A DNA stretch of 64,000 bases from SHZI01 sp031395645. Lineage in GTDB: Bacteria; Pseudomonadota; Gammaproteobacteria; Steroidobacterales; GCA-2729495. Numbering within the stretch: the stretch's first letter is position 1; each line of letters starts with the position of its first letter. The notes under the pieces are model-generated. The model searched no databases and was not told where the DNA came from. It was given only the letters and a program-made list of their open reading frames with translations. The translations under genes were made by a program, and so were the position numbers. The stretch is taken from positions 1 to 64,000 of the forward strand of contig JANNJM010000098.1 of assembly GCA_031395645.1 (NCBI GenBank). The letters are read 5' to 3'. Below, piece after piece: positions 29,465-41,056 of this stretch.

Positions 29465-31677
29465 GGGCAGCTGGCGAGTGAATTGATCCACGAAGACAGC
29501 AGCGTCACGCCGCTCAAGTCGACCTCGCTGGAGCCGATGGGCGGCATACCATTCGAGTCCCGCCGACTCATCCGCGCCACCAGGACGGAACGGGCGGCAT
29601 CGCCGGGCGCTATCAGCCGGGCGTTGGCGATGCCAAGACTTCCCGCCTGAGGGTTCGCGTTACACACGTTCATGGCCGACAGCGCAGTCGTGGCCCGCAG
29701 ATCCATGCTCGAGGGTGTCGGACCTTGAGGACGATGACACTGGGCACAATTGGTATGGAGGTAGGCCCGGGCACGCTCCAACAACGGCGCGGCACCGTTG
29801 GCCGGATCGGCCAGCGCCGGCAAGCCTGACGGCGCTCCCGGCAGCCCGGTTGAGAAGAGGCCAATGTGATCGAGTGTTTCCAGCTGATTGGCCGTCCGCC
29901 CGGTCGCCGCGTACAGCAGTGAGCCGTTCAGCTGGCTGATCTCCGGGCCCAGGGAGAAGCCCGCCGCGGACGTGTGGCACTGCATGCACTCGCCCTCGCT
30001 GGGATAAATCCACGTCTGCCCGGCAACCTGGCGCGTTTTGCCGCCAATGACCCGCGTGGCGGTGGTTTGCGCCGCATCCCACTCATAGGTGTAGCCGGCC
30101 CACACGCCGTCCGGGTGCCGCATGAACAGCCGCGTCTCGATGAGTGCGTTGTTCAGGCGGAAGGACTTGAGGATCACGGAACCGTTCGGGAAGACGAAGT
30201 CGTTACTGCCGTCGATTGCGATCTGCGTGCCATCGGGAATCGCCAGATAGCGGTCCTTGGCGGCACCGTCCGACCAGAACGGCGCATTGACGGCGTACGG
30301 GATCAGGCCGCTGGCCACCTGGCCCGGATTGCCAGCCACCACGCAGCCCGTGTCTTCCAGATTTGCCGGTATGGTGTCGGTCGGGCCGCCAGCTATCGGC
30401 GTGATACGGCGTATCCGTCCGTTGCCGTAGTCGGCAAAATAGAGTTCCGTATCTGCTCCAATGGCGAAGGCACTGATGTTGTAGGGCGAATTGAGCAGCT
30501 CGTCGTTGCTGTAGCTACCCTGGCCGTCATCTTCAAGCGCCCAGATTCGCCCCGAGGAAAAATCCCCAAAGACGTAGCGGCCCCGTAGCACCGGTATGGC
30601 GGCACCCCGGTAGACATAGCCCCCGGTGATGGACGCATCGCCATTCGCGTGGGGGTATTCTGTCAATGGATCAATGAAGCCACCGGTGGGACAGCCCGTC
30701 GTGTTGAAGTTGTTGAAGCCCTCCCGGCACCGCCAGCCGTAATTTCCACCGCGCTCGATGCGGTCCACTTCCTCCCACGCACCCTGGCCAACGTCGCCCA
30801 GCCACAGGTCGCCGGTGGGGCCGTCGAAGCTCCAGCGCCAGGGATTGCGCAGTCCCGACGCATAGGTTTCCGGACAGTCCTGGGCGTTGCTGCCCGGTCC
30901 GCACTTCGCATTTTCTGCGAATGGGTTACCCGCGGGAATGGTGTAGCCGGGACTCGGATAGGTAACCCCGACGACATTGATCCGGAGCATCTTGCCGAGC
31001 AGCCGGGTCTGGTTCTGGGCGTAGTCGTTCGGGTCTCCGCCACTGCCGCCATCACCGAGGCCGAAGTAGAGGAAGCCGTCGGGCCCGAAGGCGATGTCGC
31101 CGCCATTGTGGTTGTCGAACGGTTGATTGATCGTCAGCAGGATCTGCTCGGTGAAATTCACGGGCTGCGTTGCGCTATCGAGCAGGAAGCGGGAAAGCCG
31201 CGAAATGAGTGGTGCCCCATCGGTCGTATAGGAAATGAACACCTCGCGGGTGCCTGGCCAGTTGGGGTGCAATGCCATGCCGAGCAGGCCGCCCTCGCCC
31301 GCCGGGTTCACGCGGTCGGTAAGGTCCAGCCACGTGGTGACGCTGGCCGGGCTGGCAGTGCCAAAAACCTTCAGGAGGCCATCCTTCTCCAGCACGAACC
31401 AGCGCGTAGCATCGCCGGGTGCCTGCAGAATCTTGGTCGGCGCGCCAAAGGCTGGCGCCGTCGGAAAGGCATCGACTGATCCGACCGTCGCATTGCCGGT
31501 CGGGCGAGCCGGGGCAACGCATGTGGTATTCGCAGGACGCGCGTCGAGGCCAGATGGCCCACCGCTCAAGGGATCAGGGGATGCGGAGCCACCACTGCCG
31601 CCGCATCCTGTGCCACCCAGTGCAACGGCCGTGACGATGACCCATGCGCCGACCCGCCGTCTTGAATCTGTAGTCAT
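29461..31677 (-). CDS. Lipoprotein PQQ-type sugar dehydrogenase fused to cytochrome c-like region
   Basis: The 738-residue protein (ATG 31677) has a signal sequence with a lipobox (ALGGTGC), then a glucose/sorbosone dehydrogenase-type beta-propeller (about 40-420; LLGMALHPNWPGTREVFISYT, GGDIAFGPDGFLYFGLGDGG, ASGLRNPWRWSFD, LWLGDVGQGAWEEVDRI). The C-terminal part has two haem c motifs, CMQCH and CAQCH. This suggests an envelope enzyme that oxidises a sugar or alcohol with PQQ and passes electrons through its own haems. The true substrate is unknown and PQQ synthesis genes are not in the window. Its stop codon lies within a REP-like repeat. Confidence 0.88.
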   Translation of the reverse strand: MTTDSRRRVGAWVIVTAVALGGTGCGGSGGSASPDPLSGGPSGLDARPANTTCVAPARPTGNATVGSVDAFPTAPAFGAPTKILQAPGDATRWFVLEKDGLLKVFGTASPASVTTWLDLTDRVNPAGEGGLLGMALHPNWPGTREVFISYTTDGAPLISRLSRFLLDSATQPVNFTEQILLTINQPFDNHNGGDIAFGPDGFLYFGLGDGGSGGDPNDYAQNQTRLLGKMLRINVVGVTYPSPGYTIPAGNPFAENAKCGPGSNAQDCPETYASGLRNPWRWSFDGPTGDLWLGDVGQGAWEEVDRIERGGNYGWRCREGFNNFNTTGCPTGGFIDPLTEYPHANGDASITGGYVYRGAAIPVLRGRYVFGDFSSGRIWALEDDGQGSYSNDELLNSPYNISAFAIGADTELYFADYGNGRIRRITPIAGGPTDTIPANLEDTGCVVAGNPGQVASGLIPYAVNAPFWSDGAAKDRYLAIPDGTQIAIDGSNDFVFPNGSVILKSFRLNNALIETRLFMRHPDGVWAGYTYEWDAAQTTATRVIGGKTRQVAGQTWIYPSEGECMQCHTSAAGFSLGPEISQLNGSLLYAATGRTANQLETLDHIGLFSTGLPGAPSGLPALADPANGAAPLLERARAYLHTNCAQCHRPQGPTPSSMDLRATTALSAMNVCNANPQAGSLGIANARLIAPGDAARSVLVARMSRRDSNGMPPIGSSEVDLSGVTLLSSWINSLASCP

Positions 31678-31840
31678 GCAGACCATCCCGAGGAAGCAGG
31701 CCACCCCAGGCATCTTGAGCAAGCTACCGTGCGTTTGTCGAGCGCGTGGTACCGGAAATGACCGTTGATACTGCGGTGAAACAAGATGCGGCGTTCAGCG
31801 TCTATTCACCTTCGCGCCCGACGTCAGCTCGGAATCAGCG

Positions 31841-32819
31841 TCACACCGACCCTCGCGCGACGACCGCAAGCCGTACGAGCGCGAGAATCTCATCGATCGC
31901 CGGCGTCGGCACACCAACCAGCCGCCCCATCTCTGCCACGGTGGCTACGAGTGCGTCGAGCTCCAGTGGCCTGCCCTGTTCAAAGTCCTGGAGCATCGAC
32001 GTGCGGTGGGCGCCCACCTCGACGGCGGCATCCATCCATCCGCTTCTCAACGTCCATGGCAAAGCTCACGCCGAGTTCGGTAGCGACAGTGACTGCCTCC
32101 GTCATCATGCGCCGGATCACGTCGCGCACGTCTGGATCCCGACCCATCTGCTCAAGGGTTGCACGGGTGAGCACGCTGACCGGATTGAACGTGGCGTTGC
32201 CGAGCAGCTTGAACCAGATGTCGTCGCGGATCTTCTGCCGCACCGGCGCCTTGAGCCCGGCCGCCGTCAGGGCTGCGCCGAGTGCCGTCACCCGTGCGGA
32301 TTTCGAGCCGTCAGGCTCGCCCACCATGAAGCGCGTGCCTTCGATGTGCCGTACGACCCCGGGCTCGACGATTTCGCAGGCCGGGTAGACGACGCAGCCG
32401 ATGGCGCGCTCTGGCTTAAGCGCGCGCCAGATCTGGCCACCGGGATCTGCCGCCTCCAGATGGCGATTACCCAGGGGACCTGGAATGGCGTGGAAGTACC
32501 ACCAGAGGATGCCGTTCTGGGCCGTCACCACCGCTGTATCCGGGCCGAGCAGCGGCGTTAGGTGGTCCAGGACGCCGAGGATTGAGTGGGCCTTCAACGT
32601 GATGATCACGTAGTCCTGTGGCCCCAGGGTGCGCGGATCATCCGTGCAGCGGACGGCGATCGTCTTCCGGTTATCGCCACTGATAAGCGTCAGGCCCTGC
32701 TGCTGCATGGCCTGCAGGTGCGCCCCCCGGGCCACCAGCGAGACGTCGGCATCGGTGCCTGCAAGCTGCGCGCCAAGGTAGCCACCGATGGCACCAGCGC
32801 CGTAGATACAGATCTTCAT
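31841..32819 (-). pseudogene. panE: Frameshifted ketopantoate reductase-type gene (PanE/ApbA family)
   Basis: From ATG 32819 the first 260 codons encode a typical family member: MKICIYGAGAIGGYLGAQL (NADP site), ALKPERAIGC, VRQKIRDDIWFKLLGNATFNP with the catalytic lysine and asparagine. After EKRMD the frame is lost and ends at 31980. The expected C-terminus (AAVEVGAHRTSMLQDFEQGR ... VPTPAIDEIL) continues in another frame to 31841. The switch lies at a short tandem GGAT repeat (about 32030-32040); removal of one 4-base unit restores the frame. It could be an inactive gene, a phase-variable gene or a sequencing error. It overlaps the upstream acyl-CoA synthetase by ATGA. Confidence 0.85.
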
Positions 32820-34333
32820 ACGAGACCGAGTTTCGCGGCGAGCCCGATGCGCTGAAGCTTGCCCGTCGCGCCCTTGGGAATTTCTTCGAGGAACAGGATT
32901 TTCCGCGGCACTTTCATGTCGGCGAGGCGTTCGCCCGCGAATTTACGCAATTCCCGCTCGGTCGCCTCCGTACCCGGCTTCAGCACGACGGCCGCCGCGA
33001 CCTCCTCGCCAAGCATTGGGTGAGGCATCGCAAACGTGACCACCTGGGCAACGGCCGGGTGATCCAGCAAGACCTCGTCCACTTCGCGCGGCGAGATTTT
33101 CTCGCCACCGCGGTTGATGATCTCCTTCAGCCGGCCAGTTAGGCGAAGATACCCGCTCTCGTCCAGCACACCCTGGTCACCGGTCCGGAACCAGCCCGCG
33201 CTGAACGCTGAGGCGTTGGCGTCTGGATTATTGCGATAGCCCGGCGTCACGTTTGGCCCCCGGATCACGATTTCGCCCACGTCACCCATCGGCAGCAGTG
33301 CACCCTGATCATCCATGATCGCCACCTCGGGACCGGCAGCTATGCCGACGCTGCCTGCAAAGCGTCCGCGGGGCGGCAGAGGGTTGCTGGTCATCTGGTG
33401 GGCGGCTTCGGTCATGCCGTAGGCCTCCAGCAGGGGACATCCGAACGTGGCTTCCATGGCCGTCATGACCTGGGGCGGGAGCGACGCCGATGAGGACCGT
33501 ATGAGGCGCAGTGGCACGGCCTCGATCGTCTCGCGATTGCGCTCCGCGCGCGCCAGGATGGCCTGGTGCATGGTCGGGACGGCGGTGTACCAGGTGGGCC
33601 GGATGTCGCGCAGCTGTGGGAAGAACTGCAGGGCATTGAAGCCGGGTGTACAGCACACGCTGGCGCCGACGTGCAGGGAACTCAGAACAGCGGCAATCAG
33701 GCCGTGTATGTGGAACAGCGGCATCACCTGCAGGCAGCGGTCGACAGGCCCAAGGGCCAGGCTCAAGGCGATGTTCTCAGCAGATGCGCAGACATTGACG
33801 TGCGTGAGCGGAACGATCTTGGGCCGCGACGTGGTACCCGAAGTGTGCAACACCAGCGCCACGTCGCCGGCAGCGGCAGGACCCGGGCGACTAGCCTGGC
33901 CGGCTGCGCCGCGCAATGTGAACTGGCCGGCAGAGGCGCCGGAAAGCACTACGAGTTCCGCGACTGGAATACCGAGCCTCTGGGCCGCCGACACGGCAGC
34001 CGACACGCTGCCCGCCTCCACCACCAGCAACCGGGCCGCGAGGTCCTGCAGGTAGAACTCGAACTCGTCGGCGGTGTAGCCCGGATTCAGCGGTGCTGTA
34101 GTCGCCCCGGCAGCGATGGCCACAAAGGCCACGGCCATCTCCGGCCCATTTGGCAGCACGATAGCCACAGCATCGTCGCGACCGACACCGAGTCCGTTGA
34201 GTGCACTGATCGTCGCTGTGACCTGCTCCCGGAGGGCGGCATAGGACAGGTCCGGCCGGCCGGGGGCGGAAATCGCCACCGCCGTCGGGGCACCGCGGGC
34301 GAGTAGTTCAATGATGGTATGCGGTCTGACCAT
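32816..34333 (-). CDS. Acyl-CoA synthetase (AMP-forming), oxalyl-CoA-synthetase-like
   Basis: The 505-residue ANL-superfamily enzyme activates a carboxylate as acyl-AMP and then acyl-CoA. Core motifs are LHTSGTTSRPKIVPLTH (A3), YGMTEAAHQM (A5), WFRTGDQGVLDESGYL (A7), GRLKEIINRGGEKISP (A8) and the C-terminal lysine region PKGATGKLQRIGL (A10). The pattern is closest to short fatty-acid-like or oxalate-CoA ligases (AAE3 type), but the substrate cannot be fixed. It overlaps the ketopantoate-reductase-type gene by 4 nt (ATGA), so the two were translationally coupled before the latter was shifted. Confidence 0.9.
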   Translation of the reverse strand: MVRPHTIIELLARGAPTAVAISAPGRPDLSYAALREQVTATISALNGLGVGRDDAVAIVLPNGPEMAVAFVAIAAGATTAPLNPGYTADEFEFYLQDLAARLLVVEAGSVSAAVSAAQRLGIPVAELVVLSGASAGQFTLRGAAGQASRPGPAAAGDVALVLHTSGTTSRPKIVPLTHVNVCASAENIALSLALGPVDRCLQVMPLFHIHGLIAAVLSSLHVGASVCCTPGFNALQFFPQLRDIRPTWYTAVPTMHQAILARAERNRETIEAVPLRLIRSSSASLPPQVMTAMEATFGCPLLEAYGMTEAAHQMTSNPLPPRGRFAGSVGIAAGPEVAIMDDQGALLPMGDVGEIVIRGPNVTPGYRNNPDANASAFSAGWFRTGDQGVLDESGYLRLTGRLKEIINRGGEKISPREVDEVLLDHPAVAQVVTFAMPHPMLGEEVAAAVVLKPGTEATERELRKFAGERLADMKVPRKILFLEEIPKGATGKLQRIGLAAKLGLV

Positions 34334-34395
34334 GATCTATTTTGTCACGGGCCGCCGGGTCCGGGCCCAGCTAGTTTTCCCGGGCTCCCCTCCGC

Positions 34396-35181
34396 CTACC
34401 GGATCAATCGCCGCCGGATGAAGATCGTGGCCGCCACATAGCCCACGATCGCGTAGACGAGCAAAACGCCGGCATGCAGCCACGGATCCGTCAGCGGCAA
34501 TCCGGCGACCAGCGGCCGAATGAGCGCTATGGCGTGGGACAACGGCAGGATGTTCACGATCACCTGGGCGACAGGCGGCAGAGTCGCCACCGGATAGAAC
34601 ACGCCGCTGAAGATGAACATCGGGGTGATCAGCACGGTGGTGTAGTAGTTGAAGAAGTCGTAGCTGGGCGCAAAAGCTGCCGCCACGATGGCGGGACCGG
34701 CGAAACACAGGCCAACCAGAAAGAAGACCGGAATCGCTGCAAGCGCGGACCAGCTGTGGATGGCCCCGAGCAGGGTTGCGACTATGAGAATCGGGATGGT
34801 GTTGAGTACTGATTTCGAAGCACACCACAGCGTCTCTCCCGCAACGATGTCATCCACCTGCAGCGGCGTCGCGAGAATCGCATCATAGGTCTGCTGGTGG
34901 GTCATGCGGGTGAACACCGAAAACATGCCCTCGAAAGACGCCACGTTCATCGCCGTGGCCGCCAGCAGGCCGGATGCAAGAAACGTGAAATAGGGAATGC
35001 CATTCACCTCGCCGATGAACTGCCCAAGACCGAAACCGAGGCCGAGCAGGTAGATCACCGGCTCACCAAAGGAGAAGGCCAGACTGGGCCCGAGAAGTTT
35101 GCGCCAGACCAGCGCGTTGCGAAGGACGATGACGAAGGCCGAGGCGCGGGGGTGCGGCAGCGCGGTGTCCAGGGTGGTCAT
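34396..35181 (-). CDS. ABC-2 type exporter permease, NodJ-like
   Basis: This 261-residue protein has six membrane segments and the ABC-2 signature region (YLLGLGFGLGQFIGEVNGIPYFTFLASGLLAATAMN). It resembles NodJ and polysaccharide or drug exporters. It pairs with the ATPase gene upstream on the same strand (35212-36132). The two genes are separated by 30 nt that contain a REP-like repeat, an unusual insertion within an operon. The exported substrate is unknown. Confidence 0.9.
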   Translation of the reverse strand: MTTLDTALPHPRASAFVIVLRNALVWRKLLGPSLAFSFGEPVIYLLGLGFGLGQFIGEVNGIPYFTFLASGLLAATAMNVASFEGMFSVFTRMTHQQTYDAILATPLQVDDIVAGETLWCASKSVLNTIPILIVATLLGAIHSWSALAAIPVFFLVGLCFAGPAIVAAAFAPSYDFFNYYTTVLITPMFIFSGVFYPVATLPPVAQVIVNILPLSHAIALIRPLVAGLPLTDPWLHAGVLLVYAIVGYVAATIFIRRRLIR

Positions 35182-35193
35182 GGGATTTTCCTG

Positions 35194-35215
35194 TCGCGGC
35201 TGAAGCCGCTCCTAC
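35194..35215 (-). repeat. REP-like repeat between ABC ATPase and permease genes
   Basis: This copy is the TCGCGGCTGAAGCCG + CTCCTAC subtype. CTA at 35212-35214 is the TAG stop codon of the ATPase gene. It leaves only 12 nt before the permease ATG and may affect the relative expression of the two genes by hairpin formation. Confidence 0.8.
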
Positions 35216-36132
35216 TCTCTCAGGTCGTGGCCAGTGAGCTTGAGAAACACGTCCTCAAGATTTGCCACCCGGTGCGTGTACTGCAGCTGGGGCGCAGTCT
35301 CGAGCCGGGCGAGCACGGGGCCCAGCTCCTGCGCATAGCAATAGTGCGTTTCACCGACACTCAGCACCCGCACGCCGGGCACGCCGTCGAACATGGGCAA
35401 GACATCAGCTGCCTCGCCCTGCAGCTCTATGACATGGGGTTCGACGTGCTCGCGAATCAGTCCCCGCGGTGAGCCCTGGGTGATGATCCGGCCACGGTCG
35501 ATCACGACCAGCTGATCGCACAGCCGCTCGGCCTCGTCCAGATAATGCGTCGTCAGCAACAGCGTCTTGCCAGTACTCTTAAGCTTGCGCAGCCGGGTCC
35601 AGATCAGGTGCCGCACCTGCGGATCAAGACCGGTCGTCGGCTCGTCCAGCATGATCAGTTCCGGATCGTTGATCAGCGCGCGGGCAATCGACAGGCGGCG
35701 CTTCATGCCGCCGGAGAGTTCCCGCATCTTCGCGTCCTTGCGGTCACCCAGTTCGAGAAACCCCAGCAGCTCATCGATGCGATCGGCCACCTGCGCCGGC
35801 TTCAGTCCGAAATACCGCGCGTACATGCGGAGGTTTTCCACCACCGTGAAGTCCGGATCCTGATTGTCGCTCTGGGGCACCACGCCTGAGCGCGCCCGGA
35901 TCTCGCGGATACCGGCAGGCACCGGCAGACCGAGCACGGACAGCGTTCCGGCAGTCAACGGCGACTGACCCAGGATCATGCGCAGCGTGGTGGTCTTGCC
36001 AGCCCCATTCGGCCCGAGGAAGCCGAAGCACCCGCCCCGCGGCACATCGAGATCGATGCCTCGTACGGCCTCGCGAGCACCAAAATGCTTGGTCAGGCCG
36101 CGGGCCACGATCACGGGGTCGGAAGGAGACAT
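35212..36132 (-). CDS. ABC exporter ATP-binding protein, NodI-like
   Basis: The 306-residue ATPase has Walker A (GPNGAGKTTTLRM), the signature LSGGMKRRLSIARAL, Walker B (LIMLDEPTTGLDP) and the switch histidine (LLTTHYLDEAERL), then a C-terminal domain of about 80 residues as in NodI/DrrA-type proteins. With the downstream permease it forms a two-gene ABC-2 exporter for lipid-like, polysaccharide or drug-like substrates. The DRE-TAG end is provided by the REP-like repeat. Confidence 0.92.
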   Translation of the reverse strand: MSPSDPVIVARGLTKHFGAREAVRGIDLDVPRGGCFGFLGPNGAGKTTTLRMILGQSPLTAGTLSVLGLPVPAGIREIRARSGVVPQSDNQDPDFTVVENLRMYARYFGLKPAQVADRIDELLGFLELGDRKDAKMRELSGGMKRRLSIARALINDPELIMLDEPTTGLDPQVRHLIWTRLRKLKSTGKTLLLTTHYLDEAERLCDQLVVIDRGRIITQGSPRGLIREHVEPHVIELQGEAADVLPMFDGVPGVRVLSVGETHYCYAQELGPVLARLETAPQLQYTHRVANLEDVFLKLTGHDLRE

Positions 36133-36188
36133 GTAATCACCATTATGAGATCAGGCCCACAGACTGGCCGGGGCCGCGAGCCTACGTT

Positions 36189-36665
36189 ATGTCAGAGACT
36201 CTGGGCACCACAATTATGTCAAACGACCTGATGATCGTCCTGGCCACGGCGAGCGCCGCCGCGCTAATCGGTGGTGGCCTCGTGGCGTGGGTTAGCGCAC
36301 GCCAGTGGCCAGTGGCAGATCTGGCCGCAGAAGATCGCGGCGAGCTTGAATCCATAGAGCTGCGCGAGACCGCCGATCAGTGCCGACAGGAAAGTCGCGC
36401 GGCGGAACAGCAGCTCTCTACCCAGCGTGCCGAACTCGAAAACGCCCTGACCCACATCGGCACGCTGGAGGACCAGGTGGCCGCCTACCTCCGTCAGTAC
36501 GCCCAGGCCAAGAACGCCCTCAAAGCGGAAATCCGCCAGAAAAGCCAGCTCAGCACCGAGCTGGCTGCAGCAAGTGCGCAGATCCAGTCGCTGCGTGGAC
36601 GGGTGGAAGAACTGGAGATGGAGCGCAACGCCATTACGGGCTCGCTCCGCCGCCTCAGCGCCTGA
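36189..36665 (+). CDS. Small membrane-anchored coiled-coil protein
   Basis: I do not recognise a named family. The 158-residue product has one N-terminal membrane segment (LMIVLATASAAALIGGGLVAW) followed by a long, charged heptad-rich helix from about residue 45 to the end (RAELENALTHIGTLEDQVAAYL and similar), so it should be a tethered coiled coil. The start could be ATG 36189 or ATG 36216. It lies between the ABC exporter (divergent) and lon (same strand, 94 nt downstream). Codon use looks native. Confidence 0.7.
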   Translation: MSETLGTTIMSNDLMIVLATASAAALIGGGLVAWVSARQWPVADLAAEDRGELESIELRETADQCRQESRAAEQQLSTQRAELENALTHIGTLEDQVAAYLRQYAQAKNALKAEIRQKSQLSTELAAASAQIQSLRGRVEELEMERNAITGSLRRLSA

Positions 36666-36703
36666 AGCTTGCTGCCACACCGCAAACCCGCCGCACCATC
36701 GAC

Positions 36704-36731
36704 ATTGAATTCCGGATTGGCGGCCTCATTT
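36704..36731 (+). promoter_or_regulatory. Possible heat-shock (sigma-32-type) promoter of lon
   Basis: ATTGAAT (36704-36710) resembles the sigma-32 -35 element CTTGAAA, and CCTCATTT (36724-36731), 13 bases downstream, resembles the CCCCATNT -10 element. The predicted start near 36738 gives a leader of about 22 nt before lon. lon is a known sigma-32 target in E. coli. The match is moderate. Confidence 0.45.
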
Positions 36732-36759
36732 AGCTAGCTGGCATTACCCCTGTGGGCGG

Positions 36760-39135
<2,376 letters not shown>

Positions 39136-39174
39136 GAGTCGTCCTCGCGTCCTGCAACCATCAATCCGGCCAGA

Positions 39175-39391
39175 GCATAGGACAAAAAAAGCCCGTGCCG
39201 GTAGCTGTTGCCGAGCTGAGCAGGGCACCGGGCCGTCGAGGCCAGCGGTGAGGGCGCGCCAGCTGTCGGTAGCCGGACCCTGAATGGCCCTCTTCCCAAC
39301 ACTTTCTCGCACTGCACACCCCCTTGGGCGCAGCGCCGCCTCGCCGGTCAGCACCCGACAGCTCAGTCTGACGTCCGGATCCAGCCCCGCT
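39175..39391. repeat. 217-bp direct repeat, copy 1
   Basis: This segment recurs at 41057-41273 in the same orientation and at identical length, with only scattered mismatches. Its left edge holds, on the minus strand, a terminator-like structure: GCCCGGTGCC pairs with GGCACGGGC followed by TTTTTTT. It ends abruptly next to a truncated histidine-kinase fragment. Because copy 2 abuts an IS91-type transposase remnant, both copies are probably the end of a former IS91-like element. No open reading frame in it is convincing. Confidence 0.85.
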
Positions 39392-39479
39392 CCAGAGCGC
39401 CCGGCGGCGGACCCCGCACCTCGGGCCGCTGCCCGGGGCACCCGCGGTCCCGGACCCGGGCCCGGTCCTCTCGACGTGC

Positions 39480-39707
39480 GTCCCCGGGATCCCGGCGCAG
39501 GCGCGCGAGCAGGTCCAGCGGCGATTCGTGCGGCTCGAGTCCGCAGACGCGACGCGGGGCTTCGGGTTGGGCCTGTCGATTGCCGCCGCGGCAGCTAACC
39601 TGCATGCTGGAGAGGTTCAGCGCGAGGAGGCGACTCCTGGCCTCCGGGTGTGCCTCACGCATCTCGTTGGGGATGTCGTGAGCACGGAAGGGGATCATCC
39701 CAAGTGA
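39480..39707 (+). pseudogene. C-terminal fragment of a sensor histidine kinase
   Basis: In this frame the DNA encodes VPGIPAQAREQVQRRF, VRLESADATRGFGLGLSIAA and ANLHAGEV, which is the G1/F/G2 part of a HATPase_c domain, ending with TPGLRVCL and a short tail. The rest of the kinase is missing: the 217-bp repeat ends about 90 bases upstream and no start codon fits. The TGA at 39705-39707 overlaps the GTG of the SGNH gene (GTGA), which suggests that an intact kinase gene once preceded it in an operon. Confidence 0.75.
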
Positions 39708-40906
39708 ACAAAACGCGGATCGCGAACAAACCCTGGCTCGGGAAGCTGGTCAACTGGCTCCTCCTGCCGGTCGGCGCGGTGGTCGTCACATTGATCCTGG
39801 CCGAGGGCGTGCTGCGCCTGGCCAAGGTCTCCTTTCCCGTCTTCGACACCTACGACGATCTGCGGGGGGTGGCGTTGAGACCCGGCAAGGAGGGCTGGTA
39901 CCAGAAGGAAGGCAAGGCCTTCCTGCGGATCAACAGCCTTGGCTACCGCGACAACGAACACGAGGTTGCCAAGCCGGCAGGGACATACCGTATCGCGGTG
40001 CTGGGCGATTCGTTCACCGAGGCGCGGCAGGTGGCTCTGGAGGATACATTCCCGAGCCTGCTGGGTCAGGAGCTCGGCACGTGTGCGGGCCTCAGCGGCA
40101 GGAGGGTTGAGGTCCTGAACTTCGGCGTAGGCGGCTACGGCACCGCCCAGCAGCTTCTCACCTTGCGCAAGGATGCCCTGAGGTTTGCCCCCGACCTGGT
40201 CCTGCTGGCGTTCTTTCCCGGGAATGACCTCCAGGACAATTCCAGGGAACTGACCCTGGCCGAGGGCTGGAAGATACCCAAGCCCTTCTATGTGCATTCC
40301 GACGGCAAGCTGGTTCTGGACCAGAGGTTCCGCCAGTCCCGCTGGCGCCAGCTTCTCTACGAGGGCGTGCACCACTTCAGGCTGTTGGAGGTCGTCAACG
40401 AAGCACGGCGGGCCTGGGTTGTGCGGAAGGAACTGGCTGCCGCGGGTGCCGGGGGCGACAAACCTGAGCCGGCCACTGCGGGCGGAATCTATGCGCCACC
40501 GAAGGATGCGGCCTGGCGGGAAGCCTGGCTCATAACGGAGGAGTTACTCGAGCAGATGCATCAGGAAGTAGCGCGGAGCGCCGCCCGCTTCGTGGCGACT
40601 ACGATCCCGATGCCGCCCCAGGTGTATCCGGACCCGGCTGCGCGCGAGGCAGTCGAGCGCCGCCTCGGCGTCCTGGACCTGTTCTATGCCGACCGCACGC
40701 TCAGAGCGCTCGGGCGGAAGTACGGCTATCCGGTCATCAGCCTCGCGGAGCCGCTGCAGCGGCTCGCGACCGCGAAGCGCATCTACCTGCACGGCTTCAG
40801 GAATTCGGTGATGGGAGAAGGCCACTGGAACGAAGCGGGCCACCGGGAGGGGGCGAAGATCCTGGCCAAGGAAATCTGCAGGAAGGTACTTTCGCCCGGG
40901 TCCTGA
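39704..40906 (+). CDS. Membrane-anchored SGNH/GDSL-type hydrolase
   Basis: The 400-residue protein (GTG 39704) has one N-terminal membrane helix (LLLPVGAVVVTLILAEGVLRL) and an SGNH fold: block I GDSFTEARQV with the nucleophile serine, block II/III features VLNFGVGGYGTAQQLLTL and FPGNDLQDN, and the late catalytic His region GEGHWNEAGHREGAKIL. It probably removes acyl groups from a cell-surface glycan or lipid outside the membrane. It is flanked on both sides by 217-bp direct repeats and preceded by a kinase fragment, so it sits in a mobile-element scar. Confidence 0.85.
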   Translation: MNKTRIANKPWLGKLVNWLLLPVGAVVVTLILAEGVLRLAKVSFPVFDTYDDLRGVALRPGKEGWYQKEGKAFLRINSLGYRDNEHEVAKPAGTYRIAVLGDSFTEARQVALEDTFPSLLGQELGTCAGLSGRRVEVLNFGVGGYGTAQQLLTLRKDALRFAPDLVLLAFFPGNDLQDNSRELTLAEGWKIPKPFYVHSDGKLVLDQRFRQSRWRQLLYEGVHHFRLLEVVNEARRAWVVRKELAAAGAGGDKPEPATAGGIYAPPKDAAWREAWLITEELLEQMHQEVARSAARFVATTIPMPPQVYPDPAAREAVERRLGVLDLFYADRTLRALGRKYGYPVISLAEPLQRLATAKRIYLHGFRNSVMGEGHWNEAGHREGAKILAKEICRKVLSPGS

Positions 40907-41056
40907 TGACGCCGGATCGCGGTGGCTCCCCAGGAAAGCCAGGTGGACTTTTCCTTCTCCTCTCAACGTGACCCGTCTTTTTCGCCGAGCAACTGACCCA
41001 CCGGATAATCCGCCGGCTCGCCGGCCGCAGGCCCATCCCGTCGAAGCCGCGATTGG

